Of a stretch of DNA of 41,590 bases, positions 1-6,935 are shown in pieces. How positions within the stretch are numbered: position 1 is the first letter of the stretch; each line of letters begins with the position of its first letter. The notes under the pieces are model-generated. The model ran no database searches. It was not told where the DNA came from and worked only from the letters and a program-made list of their open reading frames with translations. The stretch comes from Abditibacteriota bacterium (GTDB lineage: Bacteria > Armatimonadota > UBA5829): positions 1 through 41,590 of the forward strand of contig JAFSVJ010000019.1 of NCBI GenBank assembly GCA_017445025.1, in the 5' to 3' direction. The position numbers and the translations under genes are program-made.

Positions 1-17
1 AACAAAAACCCGGCGTA

Positions 18-46
18 TAAAAAAAAAGACACCCATAAGAGTGTCT
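18..46 (-). terminator. Terminator of the tRNA-Glu/tRNA-Met transcript
   Basis: On the minus strand a 6-bp stem AGACAC/GTGTCT with an 8-nt loop is followed directly by nine T residues. It lies 12 bases past the CCA end of tRNA-Met, so it closes the two-tRNA transcript. Confidence 0.85.
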
Positions 47-57
47 ATACAATTTCA

Positions 58-134
58 TGGTAGCGGGAGTCGGACTTGAACCGACGACGCCCCGGGTATG
101 AGCCGGGTCCTCTAACCAGCTGAGGTATCCCGCC
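58..134 (-). tRNA. tRNA-Met (CAU), elongator type
   Basis: The minus strand folds into a complete cloverleaf. The 7-bp acceptor stem ends in a G1-U72 wobble, the D stem is CCUC/GAGG, the anticodon stem is CCCGG/CCGGG with loop CUCAUAC (anticodon CAU), the T arm carries GGUUCAAGUCC, and the CCA end is encoded. The anticodon stem lacks the three consecutive G-C pairs of an initiator and position 1-72 is paired, so elongator Met is preferred. A lysidine-modified tRNA-Ile(CAU) cannot be excluded by eye. Confidence 0.9.
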
Positions 135-176
135 TAAAACTATTAGGAGGTAAAGGGATTTACTAATCAAAAAAAA

Positions 177-251
177 TGGCAGTCCCTAGGGGAATCGAAC
201 CCCTGCCTCCAGAATGAAAATCTGATATGCTAGCCGCTGCACCAAGGGACC
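177..251 (-). tRNA. tRNA-Glu (UUC)
   Basis: The minus strand gives a full cloverleaf with acceptor GGUCCCU/AGGGACU, anticodon loop UUUUCAU (anticodon UUC), T arm AGGGGUUCGAUUCCCCU, discriminator G and encoded CCA. It is the first gene after the promoter near 271-300 and is probably co-transcribed with tRNA-Met 42 bases downstream. Confidence 0.95.
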
Positions 252-270
252 GCAAAATAGTCGCATATAT

Positions 271-300
271 ATTATACCACAAAACACTATGGTTTGTCAA
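271..300 (-). promoter_or_regulatory. Strong sigma70-type promoter for the tRNA genes
   Basis: On the minus strand, TTGACA (300-295), an 18-nt spacer and TATAAT (276-271) with an extended TGG before the -10. The predicted start lies about 13 bases before tRNA-Glu. The string TTGACAAACC recurs in the promoters at 12073-12102 and 13227-13255. Confidence 0.85.
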
Positions 301-335
301 GCCCTTTTAAGCTTTTTTTTAAAAAAATCTTAAAA

Positions 336-704
336 TTAACCAAAATCCACTCTTAAAATATGTTCTTCAAGATTAAATAAAATTTGACCTTCCGAAATTT
401 CATAAGCCACACAAAGTATGTCACAACGAGCATACATTTCCAATTTGTTATCATAAATATATTGCTCTATGGCTCTTTGGATTCTCATTTGTTTTGAATA
501 TGTAATAGTATCTATAGGTCTGATTGGGGAAGATTTCTTTTTACATCTCACTTCCCCAAAGACCAATTCGTCACCGTCTTTAGCTATTATATCTATTTCA
601 CCACCGTGACAAGACCAGTTTCTTTCAATTATGGTATAATTTTTCTTTTTTAAATACTCGCAGGCAAAGTCTTCCGCACTTTTCCCTATGGTCTTTTTAT
701 CCAT
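336..704 (-). CDS. yraN: YraN/UPF0102 family nuclease-fold protein
   Basis: A 122-residue protein of the YraN (UPF0102) family, which has a restriction-endonuclease-like fold and no settled function. The family core is visible: GGEIDIIAKDGDELVFGEVR at residues 34-53, with E36, D38 and E51 as the putative metal-binding acidic residues. Length is normal for the family. The start ATG lies inside the last codons of glycogen phosphorylase (8-base overlap, different frame), so it is the last gene of the Sel1-glgP-yraN operon and probably translationally coupled. No clear terminator follows, only an AT-rich inverted repeat at about 306-337 before the tRNA promoter. Confidence 0.9.
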   Translation of the reverse strand: MDKKTIGKSAEDFACEYLKKKNYTIIERNWSCHGGEIDIIAKDGDELVFGEVRCKKKSSPIRPIDTITYSKQMRIQRAIEQYIYDNKLEMYARCDILCVAYEISEGQILFNLEEHILRVDFG

Positions 705-3156
705 TTTGCTTTTCTAAGAGAACGGGGGAAGCATTCCAAATAAGTTTGTTATACTCTTCAATAGTTCTGTCAGAAGAGAAGTAAGCACATCTTGCCACAT
801 TTAAGATAGACTTTTTGGTCCACTCTTCTTTGTTGAGATAGAGTTTATCAACTTCTCTTTGAGCACGGGCATAATCTTCAAAATCCGCAGCAATCATATA
901 TTTATCTCTGTTAAGAAGTTCATCTACGATAAAATCAAAGACTCCGTGTTCATCTTGGCTGAAAAAGTCCACATCTATAAGTCTTATAATAGACTGGAGA
1001 GCTTTACTTTTGGAAATAAAGTTTTTGGGAGCGTAATTTTCCTTTCTAAGCTCTGCAATTTCTTCTACTGTTGAGCCAAATAGGAAGAAATTTTCTTCCC
1101 CTACTCTCTCTCTTATTTCCACATTTGCGCCGTCTAAAGTTCCTATGGTCAAAGCACCGTTAAGACTCATTTTCATATTACCCGTTCCGCTGGCCTCATA
1201 TCCGGCAGTGGAGATTTGCTCGGAGAGTTCCACTGCAGGCATAATATGTTCAGCTAAGGATACTCTGTAATTGGGCAAGAAGAGAACACGAAGTTTGCCT
1301 TTCATATCTCTGTCACTGTTTACCATTTCAGAAACCTTGTTTATAAAATAAATGATAAGTTTAGCGTTTTTATAGCCCGGAGCAGCCTTTCCACCTATCA
1401 TAATGGTTCGGGGAACAATGGATGTGGAAGGATTATCTTTAATAAACAAATATCTGTTTATTGCATATAGAGCAAGGAGAAGTTGTCTTTTATACTCATG
1501 AATTCTCTTTACTTGAACATCATACATTGTGTCCGGATTTACGGGAACACCTGTAGAATATTGCAAATATAATGAAAATTTGATTTTATTTTTATGTTTG
1601 ATTTCAGCCCACTTTTCGCAAAAGCTCTTATCATCCGCAAACTTTTCAAGCTCTTTAATTTCTTCAAAATTGTAGGTCCAATCATCCCCAATGGCTTCGT
1701 TTATTAGGTTTGTCAAATCCTTATTGGCAGACATAATCCATCTTCGTGGGGTTATACCGTTTGTGACATTTATAAATTTCTCGGGAGTAAACTCATAAAA
1801 ATCGTTAAACAGAACCTGTTTTACCAATTCACTGTGGAGTCTTGCCACACCGTTTACTTTGTGGGAACCGATAACTGCCAAGTTTGCCATTCTCACTCGT
1901 CTTTGACCGTCTTCGCCAATTATAGACATTCGTCTGATTTTATCCACATCTCCCGGATATTTGAGAGATACTTCTTTAAGGAAGAAATAGTTGATTTGAT
2001 ATATAATCTCCATATGACGAGGGAGAAGTTTCTCCACAAAGTCCACAGGCCACTCTTCAAGTGCTTCCGGCAGAAGGGTGTGGTTGGTGTAAGCGAGAGT
2101 TTTCTTGACAATGGACCAAGCCTTGTCCCAATCAAAATTATAAACATCTATAAATATTCTCATTAATTCAGCCACAGCCAAAGCGGGGTGAGTGTCGTTG
2201 AGTTGTATTGCCACATAATTGTGGAATTCTCCCAATTTATCTCTGCCGTGCTCTCGGAGAAATCTTTGAACTATGTCATTTATTGAAGCGGAAACCAGGA
2301 AATATTCCTGCTTGAGCCTTAACATTTTACCTTCAAATTTACTGTCGTTGGGGTAGAGAACTTTGGTTATATTTTCTGATTCCACCTGACGCTCACAAGC
2401 GGCAATATAGTCACCTTTGTCAAAGTCGGCAAGGTTAAATTCTTCTGTAGCTTGTGCTGACCAAAGTCTTAATACATTTACATTTCCAAATTTAAAGCCG
2501 GGAATGGGAATATCTTTGGCAACAGCCAAAACATCGTCATATTTTTCCCAAACGGAAGGTGAAGTTTCTCCTCCCGCAACTCTGGTCACATTTCCGCCAA
2601 AGTGAACGGTTTGCTTATGAGTAAATCTGTTGGCTTCCCAAGGGTAAGGGACACTTTTCCAAGTGTCAGGCTTTTCAACCTGTTTTCCCCCTTCTATATA
2701 TTGGTTGAACATTCCGTATTCGTAGTGAAGGCCGTATCCGTGAGCGGGGATACCTAAGTTTGCCATACTGTCCATAAAACAAGCCGCAAGACGACCGAGA
2801 CCACCGTTTCCGAGACCTGCGTCCACTTCTTGCTCCATAAGCTCTTCAAGGTCATATCCCCATTCGAGAAGAGCCTCTTTGGCTATATCATAAAGGCCCA
2901 TACAAATAAGGGCATTGCTTAAAGAGCGTCCGATCAAATATTCCATAGAGAGATAAAAAACTCTCTTAGGTTTTTTTATGGCATATAGGTTTTGGGTATT
3001 CATCCAATTCTCAATCATGGTATCCACAACGGAATATGCCACAGTCATATATTTCTCATATTGAGATATATTAATCTCATCTTTAATCAGTCTTTGATGT
3101 AAATTCTTAAACAAACTTTTCTTAAACAACTCAACCTGTTCTTGAAATTCTTCCAT
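697..3156 (-). CDS. glgP: Glycogen/alpha-glucan phosphorylase (GT35)
   Basis: An 819-residue PLP enzyme that releases glucose 1-phosphate from alpha-1,4-glucans. The length matches bacterial GlgP/MalP. Visible family blocks are VFYLSMEYLIGRSL and GNGGLGRLAACFMDS in the N-terminal half, the YDVQVKRIHEYKRQLL block, and the PLP-site stretch EASGTGNMKM at about residues 653-663 whose lysine carries the cofactor, followed by GTLDGANVEI. The start ATG shares its A with the TAA stop of the upstream Sel1 gene (TAATG), which indicates coupled translation. No other glycogen gene is in the window, so storage glycogen versus maltodextrin as substrate cannot be decided. Confidence 0.97.
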   Translation of the reverse strand: MEEFQEQVELFKKSLFKNLHQRLIKDEINISQYEKYMTVAYSVVDTMIENWMNTQNLYAIKKPKRVFYLSMEYLIGRSLSNALICMGLYDIAKEALLEWGYDLEELMEQEVDAGLGNGGLGRLAACFMDSMANLGIPAHGYGLHYEYGMFNQYIEGGKQVEKPDTWKSVPYPWEANRFTHKQTVHFGGNVTRVAGGETSPSVWEKYDDVLAVAKDIPIPGFKFGNVNVLRLWSAQATEEFNLADFDKGDYIAACERQVESENITKVLYPNDSKFEGKMLRLKQEYFLVSASINDIVQRFLREHGRDKLGEFHNYVAIQLNDTHPALAVAELMRIFIDVYNFDWDKAWSIVKKTLAYTNHTLLPEALEEWPVDFVEKLLPRHMEIIYQINYFFLKEVSLKYPGDVDKIRRMSIIGEDGQRRVRMANLAVIGSHKVNGVARLHSELVKQVLFNDFYEFTPEKFINVTNGITPRRWIMSANKDLTNLINEAIGDDWTYNFEEIKELEKFADDKSFCEKWAEIKHKNKIKFSLYLQYSTGVPVNPDTMYDVQVKRIHEYKRQLLLALYAINRYLFIKDNPSTSIVPRTIMIGGKAAPGYKNAKLIIYFINKVSEMVNSDRDMKGKLRVLFLPNYRVSLAEHIMPAVELSEQISTAGYEASGTGNMKMSLNGALTIGTLDGANVEIRERVGEENFFLFGSTVEEIAELRKENYAPKNFISKSKALQSIIRLIDVDFFSQDEHGVFDFIVDELLNRDKYMIAADFEDYARAQREVDKLYLNKEEWTKKSILNVARCAYFSSDRTIEEYNKLIWNASPVLLEKQNG

Positions 3157-4094
3157 TACTTTTTCTCCTCTTGCTCATCTAACATATTAAGAGCTAAGTC
3201 ATCACCTTCAGCGGCAGCGTTCAAAATCCACAAAAGCCCTTTTTCCATATTTTGTTCTGTCCCTATTCCATCACAAATACATCTTCCAAGATAATACATA
3301 GCTCGAGGCTGATTGCCTTTTGCGGCAATTTCAAAATATTCAAAAGCTTTTTTCTCGTCGATTTTCTCACCTATTCCGTTGAGATAAATGGTTCCCAAAT
3401 ACAAAGTAGCGTCCAAATTCCCCGCCTCATGAGATTTTGTCAAAAGCTCCATAGCTTTGGCATGATCCTTTTTCTTTCCTATTCCGTTGAGATAGAAAAG
3501 TGCCAGCTGATATGTGGCAGCGGTAGAGCCCTTAATTTGGGCTTTTTCAAACCATTTTATAGCCTCAGGGACATTTTTCTCACAACCTATGCCTCTCATA
3601 AGACAATATGCCACGGTTTCCATAGCAAGTTTGTGCTCCTTGTTGGCAGCCTTATTCATAAACCTATATCCTTCATATTTGTTGGCTTGAATGCCTACTC
3701 CATGAATATAACAGTTTCCCAGCTCATACATGGCATTGGTGTCTTTCTGTGCTTCTATTTCCAACAAGGGAACATATTTATCCAAAATTTCTATGGATTT
3801 TTCCAAATTTTTCTTTGTTCCTCTGCCGTAAAAATAACAAATTCCAAGACGAACCTGTGCGGGAACATAACCGGCTTCGGCAGAAAGTTTCAAATCCCGA
3901 AAAGCCTCTTCTCTGCTCTTTTGATCGTAAGCAAAGTATTTCCATATAGACCAGTCGTAAAGGTCTGTAGGAGTGGCGGCCGGCTCTTCCGTTTTTTCGG
4001 GTGTATCAGTCATTACAGGCTCCTTTACACTTTCGCTACACACAAAAGCTACGGCACAAAAAATTATCAATAAAATAAAAATAATTATTCTCAT
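3156..4094 (-). CDS. Exported Sel1-type TPR repeat protein
   Basis: 312 residues. An N-terminal hydrophobic signal segment (residues 1-20, ending near FVCSES) is followed by a short Thr/Pro-rich linker and about six or seven Sel1-like repeats (about residues 60-300). The repeats show the usual pattern of A-x-x-x-L-G-x-x-Y-x-x-G-x-G followed by A-x-x-W/Y-x-x-x-A, for example ARLGICYFYGRGT-like and LYLGTIYLNGIGE. Such proteins are protein-protein scaffolds and the partner is unknown. The cysteine near the signal end lacks a good lipobox (V before C), so a lipoprotein is doubtful. A ribosome site AAAGGTGAT precedes the ATG. First gene of the operon with glgP and yraN. Confidence 0.85.
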   Translation of the reverse strand: MRIIIFILLIIFCAVAFVCSESVKEPVMTDTPEKTEEPAATPTDLYDWSIWKYFAYDQKSREEAFRDLKLSAEAGYVPAQVRLGICYFYGRGTKKNLEKSIEILDKYVPLLEIEAQKDTNAMYELGNCYIHGVGIQANKYEGYRFMNKAANKEHKLAMETVAYCLMRGIGCEKNVPEAIKWFEKAQIKGSTAATYQLALFYLNGIGKKKDHAKAMELLTKSHEAGNLDATLYLGTIYLNGIGEKIDEKKAFEYFEIAAKGNQPRAMYYLGRCICDGIGTEQNMEKGLLWILNAAAEGDDLALNMLDEQEEKK

Positions 4095-4120
4095 AACACA
4101 TCACCTTTTTTCTAATATAT

Positions 4121-4149
4121 ATTATACCATATTTTCGAGAAATTTTAAA
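4121..4149 (-). promoter_or_regulatory. Extended -10 promoter for the Sel1-glgP-yraN operon
   Basis: Minus strand TGGTATAAT (-10 at 4126-4121) with only a poor TTTAAA at the -35 position (4149-4144). The extended -10 TGG is shared with the tRNA, dpnC, DUF805 and rpsB promoters in this window. Confidence 0.65.
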
Positions 4150-4175
4150 GTTAAAGAAAGTTTAAATACTATAAC

Positions 4176-4204
4176 TTTAAAATAACCGAAAAATATGGTA
4201 TAAT
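4176..4204 (+). promoter_or_regulatory. Promoter for the DUF805 pair
   Basis: Plus strand TTTAAA (4176-4181), 17-nt spacer, TATAAT (4199-4204) with the extended TGG. It diverges from the Sel1 promoter 50 bases away; both use the same weak TTTAAA -35 and the same extended -10. Confidence 0.65.
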
Positions 4205-4272
4205 AATAGTGTAAACCTGAAAATTAGTTTTCAAAGTTTTAGATATAACAAATAAAAAAAGGAAAAACAAAT

Positions 4273-4680
4273 ATGTATTGGTTTATTAAATGTTTAAAAC
4301 AATACGGAGACTTCCGCACAAGAGCAAGACGATGTGAATATTGGAACTTTGTCTTTTGGTTGTGGGTGCTGTTAACAGTAATATCCTGTTTTATCCCGGA
4401 TATAAGGCTTTTGCCTACCACTTTGCTTCATCTTGATTTTGACAGTATTTCAATATCAAAATTAGGAACCATTCCTTTTGTTATTGTGGCACTTATGATT
4501 TGCCCCTATTTCGCCGTTGCCACAAGACGACTCCACGATATAAACAAATCCGCCTGGTGGCTTTTGATATTGCTTATACCTTTCATAGGTGGCATTTGGT
4601 TTTTCATTCTTATGGTTATACCAGGAGACCATTTTGATAACAAATGGGGCAGAAACCCAAAAATCATTAAGATAGACTGA
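4273..4680 (+). CDS. DUF805 membrane protein
   Basis: A 135-residue DUF805 protein. The family start MYWFIKCLKQYGDFRTRARRCEYW is present. At least three hydrophobic segments follow, plus the conserved TRRLHDINKSAWW cytoplasmic loop and a GDHFDNKWGRNP tail. DUF805 proteins are small inner-membrane proteins of unknown activity. It is followed 7 bases later by a longer paralogue on the same strand, so the two form an operon and may work as a pair. Confidence 0.9.
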   Translation: MYWFIKCLKQYGDFRTRARRCEYWNFVFWLWVLLTVISCFIPDIRLLPTTLLHLDFDSISISKLGTIPFVIVALMICPYFAVATRRLHDINKSAWWLLILLIPFIGGIWFFILMVIPGDHFDNKWGRNPKIIKID

Positions 4681-4687
4681 GGCTAAA

Positions 4688-5440
4688 ATGAAAGAATTCA
4701 TTACCTGTTTAAGAAAATATTTTAACTTTAAAGAAAGAGCAAGGAGAAGAGAGTTTTGGCTCTTTACCTTAATAGGATTTATAATTCTGTGTATATTGGG
4801 AACATTGGATTATTTCCTTGCCACCACATTGACATTTAAAGGTTTTATTGTGGGAGGCTGGCTTATGTATTTCGGTGCCCTTTTAATGCTCTTTCCTTTC
4901 AGTGCCGCTTTGACAAGAAGACTTCACGACACGGGAAAACCGGAAATCTGGATGATACTCATGTATGTGACTGTTGTGGGATTGGGCTTCGCCTTTATTA
5001 ATATAGCAACAGCCTATGCAAACACCCACTCCATAGGAAGTTTGATTTTACTCCTTTTAACTATTTTTGTGTTTTTCTTTTATATGATATGGTTAACGGC
5101 AACCTTGTGTGTAAAATCTCAAATGAGTGACAACAAATACGGCCCTTGTCCCAAAATATCTCTTGAGGAAATAGAAAACGTAGATTTTCTTAAAGATACC
5201 GATGTAGAGGGAGAAACAATAGAATCAGACACCCCGGAGACCTATTCCGCCGACACAGCAGAAACTGCAACCGAAAACACAGACAATGCCGAAGAAATAA
5301 AAGAAGAAAATGATAAAATTAAAGAAGAAATAACAGAAGAAGTTAAAGAATATATAAGAGAAGAAGAAACACCTTCAATAAGGGACCAAATCTTAACGGA
5401 AATAGATAAGTTAGAACAAAATATAGATAAAGAAATATAA
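4688..5440 (+). CDS. DUF805 membrane protein with long acidic tail
   Basis: A 250-residue DUF805 paralogue of the preceding gene. Residues 1-160 carry the family pattern (FITCLRKYFNFKERARRREFW, then TRRLHDTGKPEIW, then KYGPCPKI) and about four membrane segments. Residues from about 165 are a low-complexity Glu/Thr-rich cytoplasmic tail, probably partly coiled coil, which is unusual for DUF805 and may be a docking region. The ribosome site TGAGGCT overlaps the stop codon of the first DUF805 gene. A strong terminator follows 10 bases after the stop. Confidence 0.88.
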   Translation: MKEFITCLRKYFNFKERARRREFWLFTLIGFIILCILGTLDYFLATTLTFKGFIVGGWLMYFGALLMLFPFSAALTRRLHDTGKPEIWMILMYVTVVGLGFAFINIATAYANTHSIGSLILLLLTIFVFFFYMIWLTATLCVKSQMSDNKYGPCPKISLEEIENVDFLKDTDVEGETIESDTPETYSADTAETATENTDNAEEIKEENDKIKEEITEEVKEYIREEETPSIRDQILTEIDKLEQNIDKEI

Positions 5441-5450
5441 ATAATAAAAA

Positions 5451-5474
5451 GGAGCGATAACTCGCTCCTTTTTT
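5451..5474 (+). terminator. Terminator of the DUF805 operon, copy 1 of a repeated hairpin
   Basis: GGAGCGA-TAAC-TCGCTCC (5451-5468) followed by six T residues. The same hairpin plus five T residues (23 bp in all) recurs in the same orientation at 6913-6935, on the far side of the dpnD/dpnC pair. Confidence 0.9.
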
Positions 5475-5564
5475 ATTTTCTAAACACAAACAAATACTCA
5501 TGCGCTATAAGTAAAAAATTATATTTAACACTATTGGTTTTCCAAAACCCGGTTGCTTTAGAAA

Positions 5565-5771
5565 TTAAAATTCCTCATAATCTGTAGTATTATCCTTACT
5601 TATATATACTGCTATTTTTCTTTCAAACACAGTACTATCACCATCTAAAACAAATTCACATTCTTTGTATTTTTGAATAGCTATTTCTTTCGCTTCTTCA
5701 ATAGATCGAGCTTCAACCGGCCCGAATTTTTTACCTATATACTCCTCAATACTTACATAATAATCTCTCAT
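5565..5771 (-). CDS. dpnD: DpnD/PcfM-like small protein
   Basis: A 68-residue protein. It starts with a short beta-like segment (YYVSIEEYIGKKFGPVEA), then RSIEEAKEIAIQKYKECEFVLDGDS and a terminal strand ending in acidic residues. The pattern (V)EA-x-S-x-E-E-A-x-E-x-A-x-x-K-Y followed by x-V-L-D-G-D matches my memory of the DpnD/PcfM-like C-terminal family, whose founder dpnD follows dpnC in the pneumococcal DpnI cassette. Here too it follows the dpnC homologue on the same strand after 77 bases. Function of the family is unknown. Ribosome site AAAGAGG precedes the ATG. The family call rests on motif resemblance plus context. Confidence 0.65.
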   Translation of the reverse strand: MRDYYVSIEEYIGKKFGPVEARSIEEAKEIAIQKYKECEFVLDGDSTVFERKIAVYISKDNTTDYEEF

Positions 5772-5798
5772 AATATAACCTCTTTTTAATCATTATCT

Positions 5799-5833
5799 GA
5801 TCTTATTATAGATCAAAATTAAAAAAAGATCAA
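5799..5833 (-). promoter_or_regulatory. Promoter of the dpnD-like gene carrying three GATC sites
   Basis: Minus strand TTGATC (-35, 5833-5828), a 17-nt spacer, TATAAT (-10, 5810-5805). GATC occurs at 5828-5831 (inside the -35), 5811-5814 (abutting the -10) and 5799-5802 (at the predicted start). The promoter lies between dpnC and the dpnD-like gene, so the small gene can be expressed separately. Confidence 0.75.
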
Positions 5834-5848
5834 GTTTTAAGATTATAA

Positions 5849-6811
5849 TTAAAAAATCCTCTTGTATACTCCGTTTCCCACAAAAACAATTATCCCTTTA
5901 TCTCTTAAAAACTGTAATTGCTGACGTATTTTTGCCTTTATATTATTATTTTCAGGATGCTTTACCGCCAATAAATCTTCAAATGCATAAACTTCATCTA
6001 ATGTAAATGTAACATTTAAATCATTCAAACAATCCAAAACATCCATTAACCAACCGTGAGCATACACACCTTTGTCTATAAATTTAATATAACCTTTATC
6101 TCTCAAAAATTGTAATTGTTGGCGTATTTTAGCTTTTATGTTATTATTATTTGGGTATTTTTCTGATAACTCTGCTTCATATTTATAGATTTCATATATT
6201 GTAAAAATATTACTTTTAGTTTTATTTACATAATTTAAAATATCAAATAACCAACCGCGACTCTCTATTTTATCTTTTTTTAATCCGTCTGCTTTTTGGG
6301 TTGTTTTTAAAACATTTTTGGTTTCTAAAATAATAGAATTCTTTATTATAGGTATAAATCCTTGAAGTGGTATTTTTTTACAATCTATATTACATCCTAT
6401 CCAACCGGCTCGCCTTGCATTTACAGAAAGAGGGGATCTTTTTATTATAATTTCCGGAGTAAAAAAATGTTTTGGAATTAAATATAAATTGTTTACATGA
6501 TAATCCGAATATGTCATAAACAAAAAATTCGGATTATTCATACTCGTTATTCTTAAAATCATTGTATCATAAGCACCATCGGGAATTATAGTTGATTTAA
6601 TCCCTTCTTTGCTTTTTAATTCATACTGATTATTACATTTTGAACAATAAAAATCACCCACCGGAGTATTATTGGGAAAATGAGTTAATCTTTCATATCC
6701 ACACTTTGGACAATAAAGATTATTTAATACCCAATCCTCAGTTAATACTCGTGCTATTTGACTTTGACTTTTATAATTTATAATTAAATTTTGATTAAAA
6801 TATATATTCAT
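5849..6811 (-). CDS. dpnC: DpnI-like methyl-directed restriction endonuclease with two winged helices
   Basis: A 320-residue homologue of DpnI (DpnC), which cuts G-m6A-TC. I start it at the ATG at 6811, not the GTG 30 bases upstream, because residues 1-66 then align with DpnI without gaps. That places the zinc cysteines C34, C37, C56, C59 and the PD-(D/E)XK residues D53, E64, K66 at DpnI numbering; RILTEDW-like and ARRAGWIGCNID blocks are also kept. DpnI has 254 residues with one C-terminal winged helix. This protein has two tandem copies (about 184-250 and 252-320) sharing an identical 19-residue stretch, NNNIKAKIRQQLQFLRDKG. No Dam-type methylase is in the window; the host should be unmethylated at GATC. 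The ribosome site is weak. Confidence 0.93.
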   Translation of the reverse strand: MNIYFNQNLIINYKSQSQIARVLTEDWVLNNLYCPKCGYERLTHFPNNTPVGDFYCSKCNNQYELKSKEGIKSTIIPDGAYDTMILRITSMNNPNFLFMTYSDYHVNNLYLIPKHFFTPEIIIKRSPLSVNARRAGWIGCNIDCKKIPLQGFIPIIKNSIILETKNVLKTTQKADGLKKDKIESRGWLFDILNYVNKTKSNIFTIYEIYKYEAELSEKYPNNNNIKAKIRQQLQFLRDKGYIKFIDKGVYAHGWLMDVLDCLNDLNVTFTLDEVYAFEDLLAVKHPENNNIKAKIRQQLQFLRDKGIIVFVGNGVYKRIF

Positions 6812-6858
6812 TTTATATTTCAAATTTAGATATTTATGCACAAAAATAAACCAATTAT

Positions 6859-6887
6859 ATTATACCATAATATAAAAAATAAAGCAA
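6859..6887 (-). promoter_or_regulatory. Promoter of the dpnC-like gene
   Basis: Minus strand TTGCTT (6887-6882), 17-nt spacer, extended TGGTATAAT with the -10 at 6864-6859. The predicted start is about 40 bases before the chosen ATG. Confidence 0.75.
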
Positions 6888-6912
6888 AAACATAATATAA
6901 AATATAAAGATA

Positions 6913-6930
6913 GGAGCGATAACTCGCTCC
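6913..6930. terminator. Hairpin copy 2, between the LRR gene and dpnC
   Basis: Same 18-bp palindrome as at 5451-5468. The T run (6931-6935) is on the plus-strand side, although the gene ending here (LRR protein, stop at 6936) is on the minus strand, where only a poor TATCTTTATATTTT follows. The orientation fits a copied DUF805 terminator better than a native LRR terminator. Confidence 0.7.
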
Positions 6931-6935
6931 TTTTT

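Noticed and set aside
306..337. Terminator after yraN
   Set aside because: TTTTAAG/CTTAAAA is an A/T-only inverted repeat too weak to call.
1834..2166. 110-codon plus-strand frame inside glgP
   Set aside because: Shadow of the strongly conserved phosphorylase gene on the other strand.
6812..6841. GTG start at 6841 for the dpnC-like gene
   Set aside because: It adds ten residues with no DpnI counterpart, while the ATG at 6811 aligns exactly with the DpnI N-terminus.
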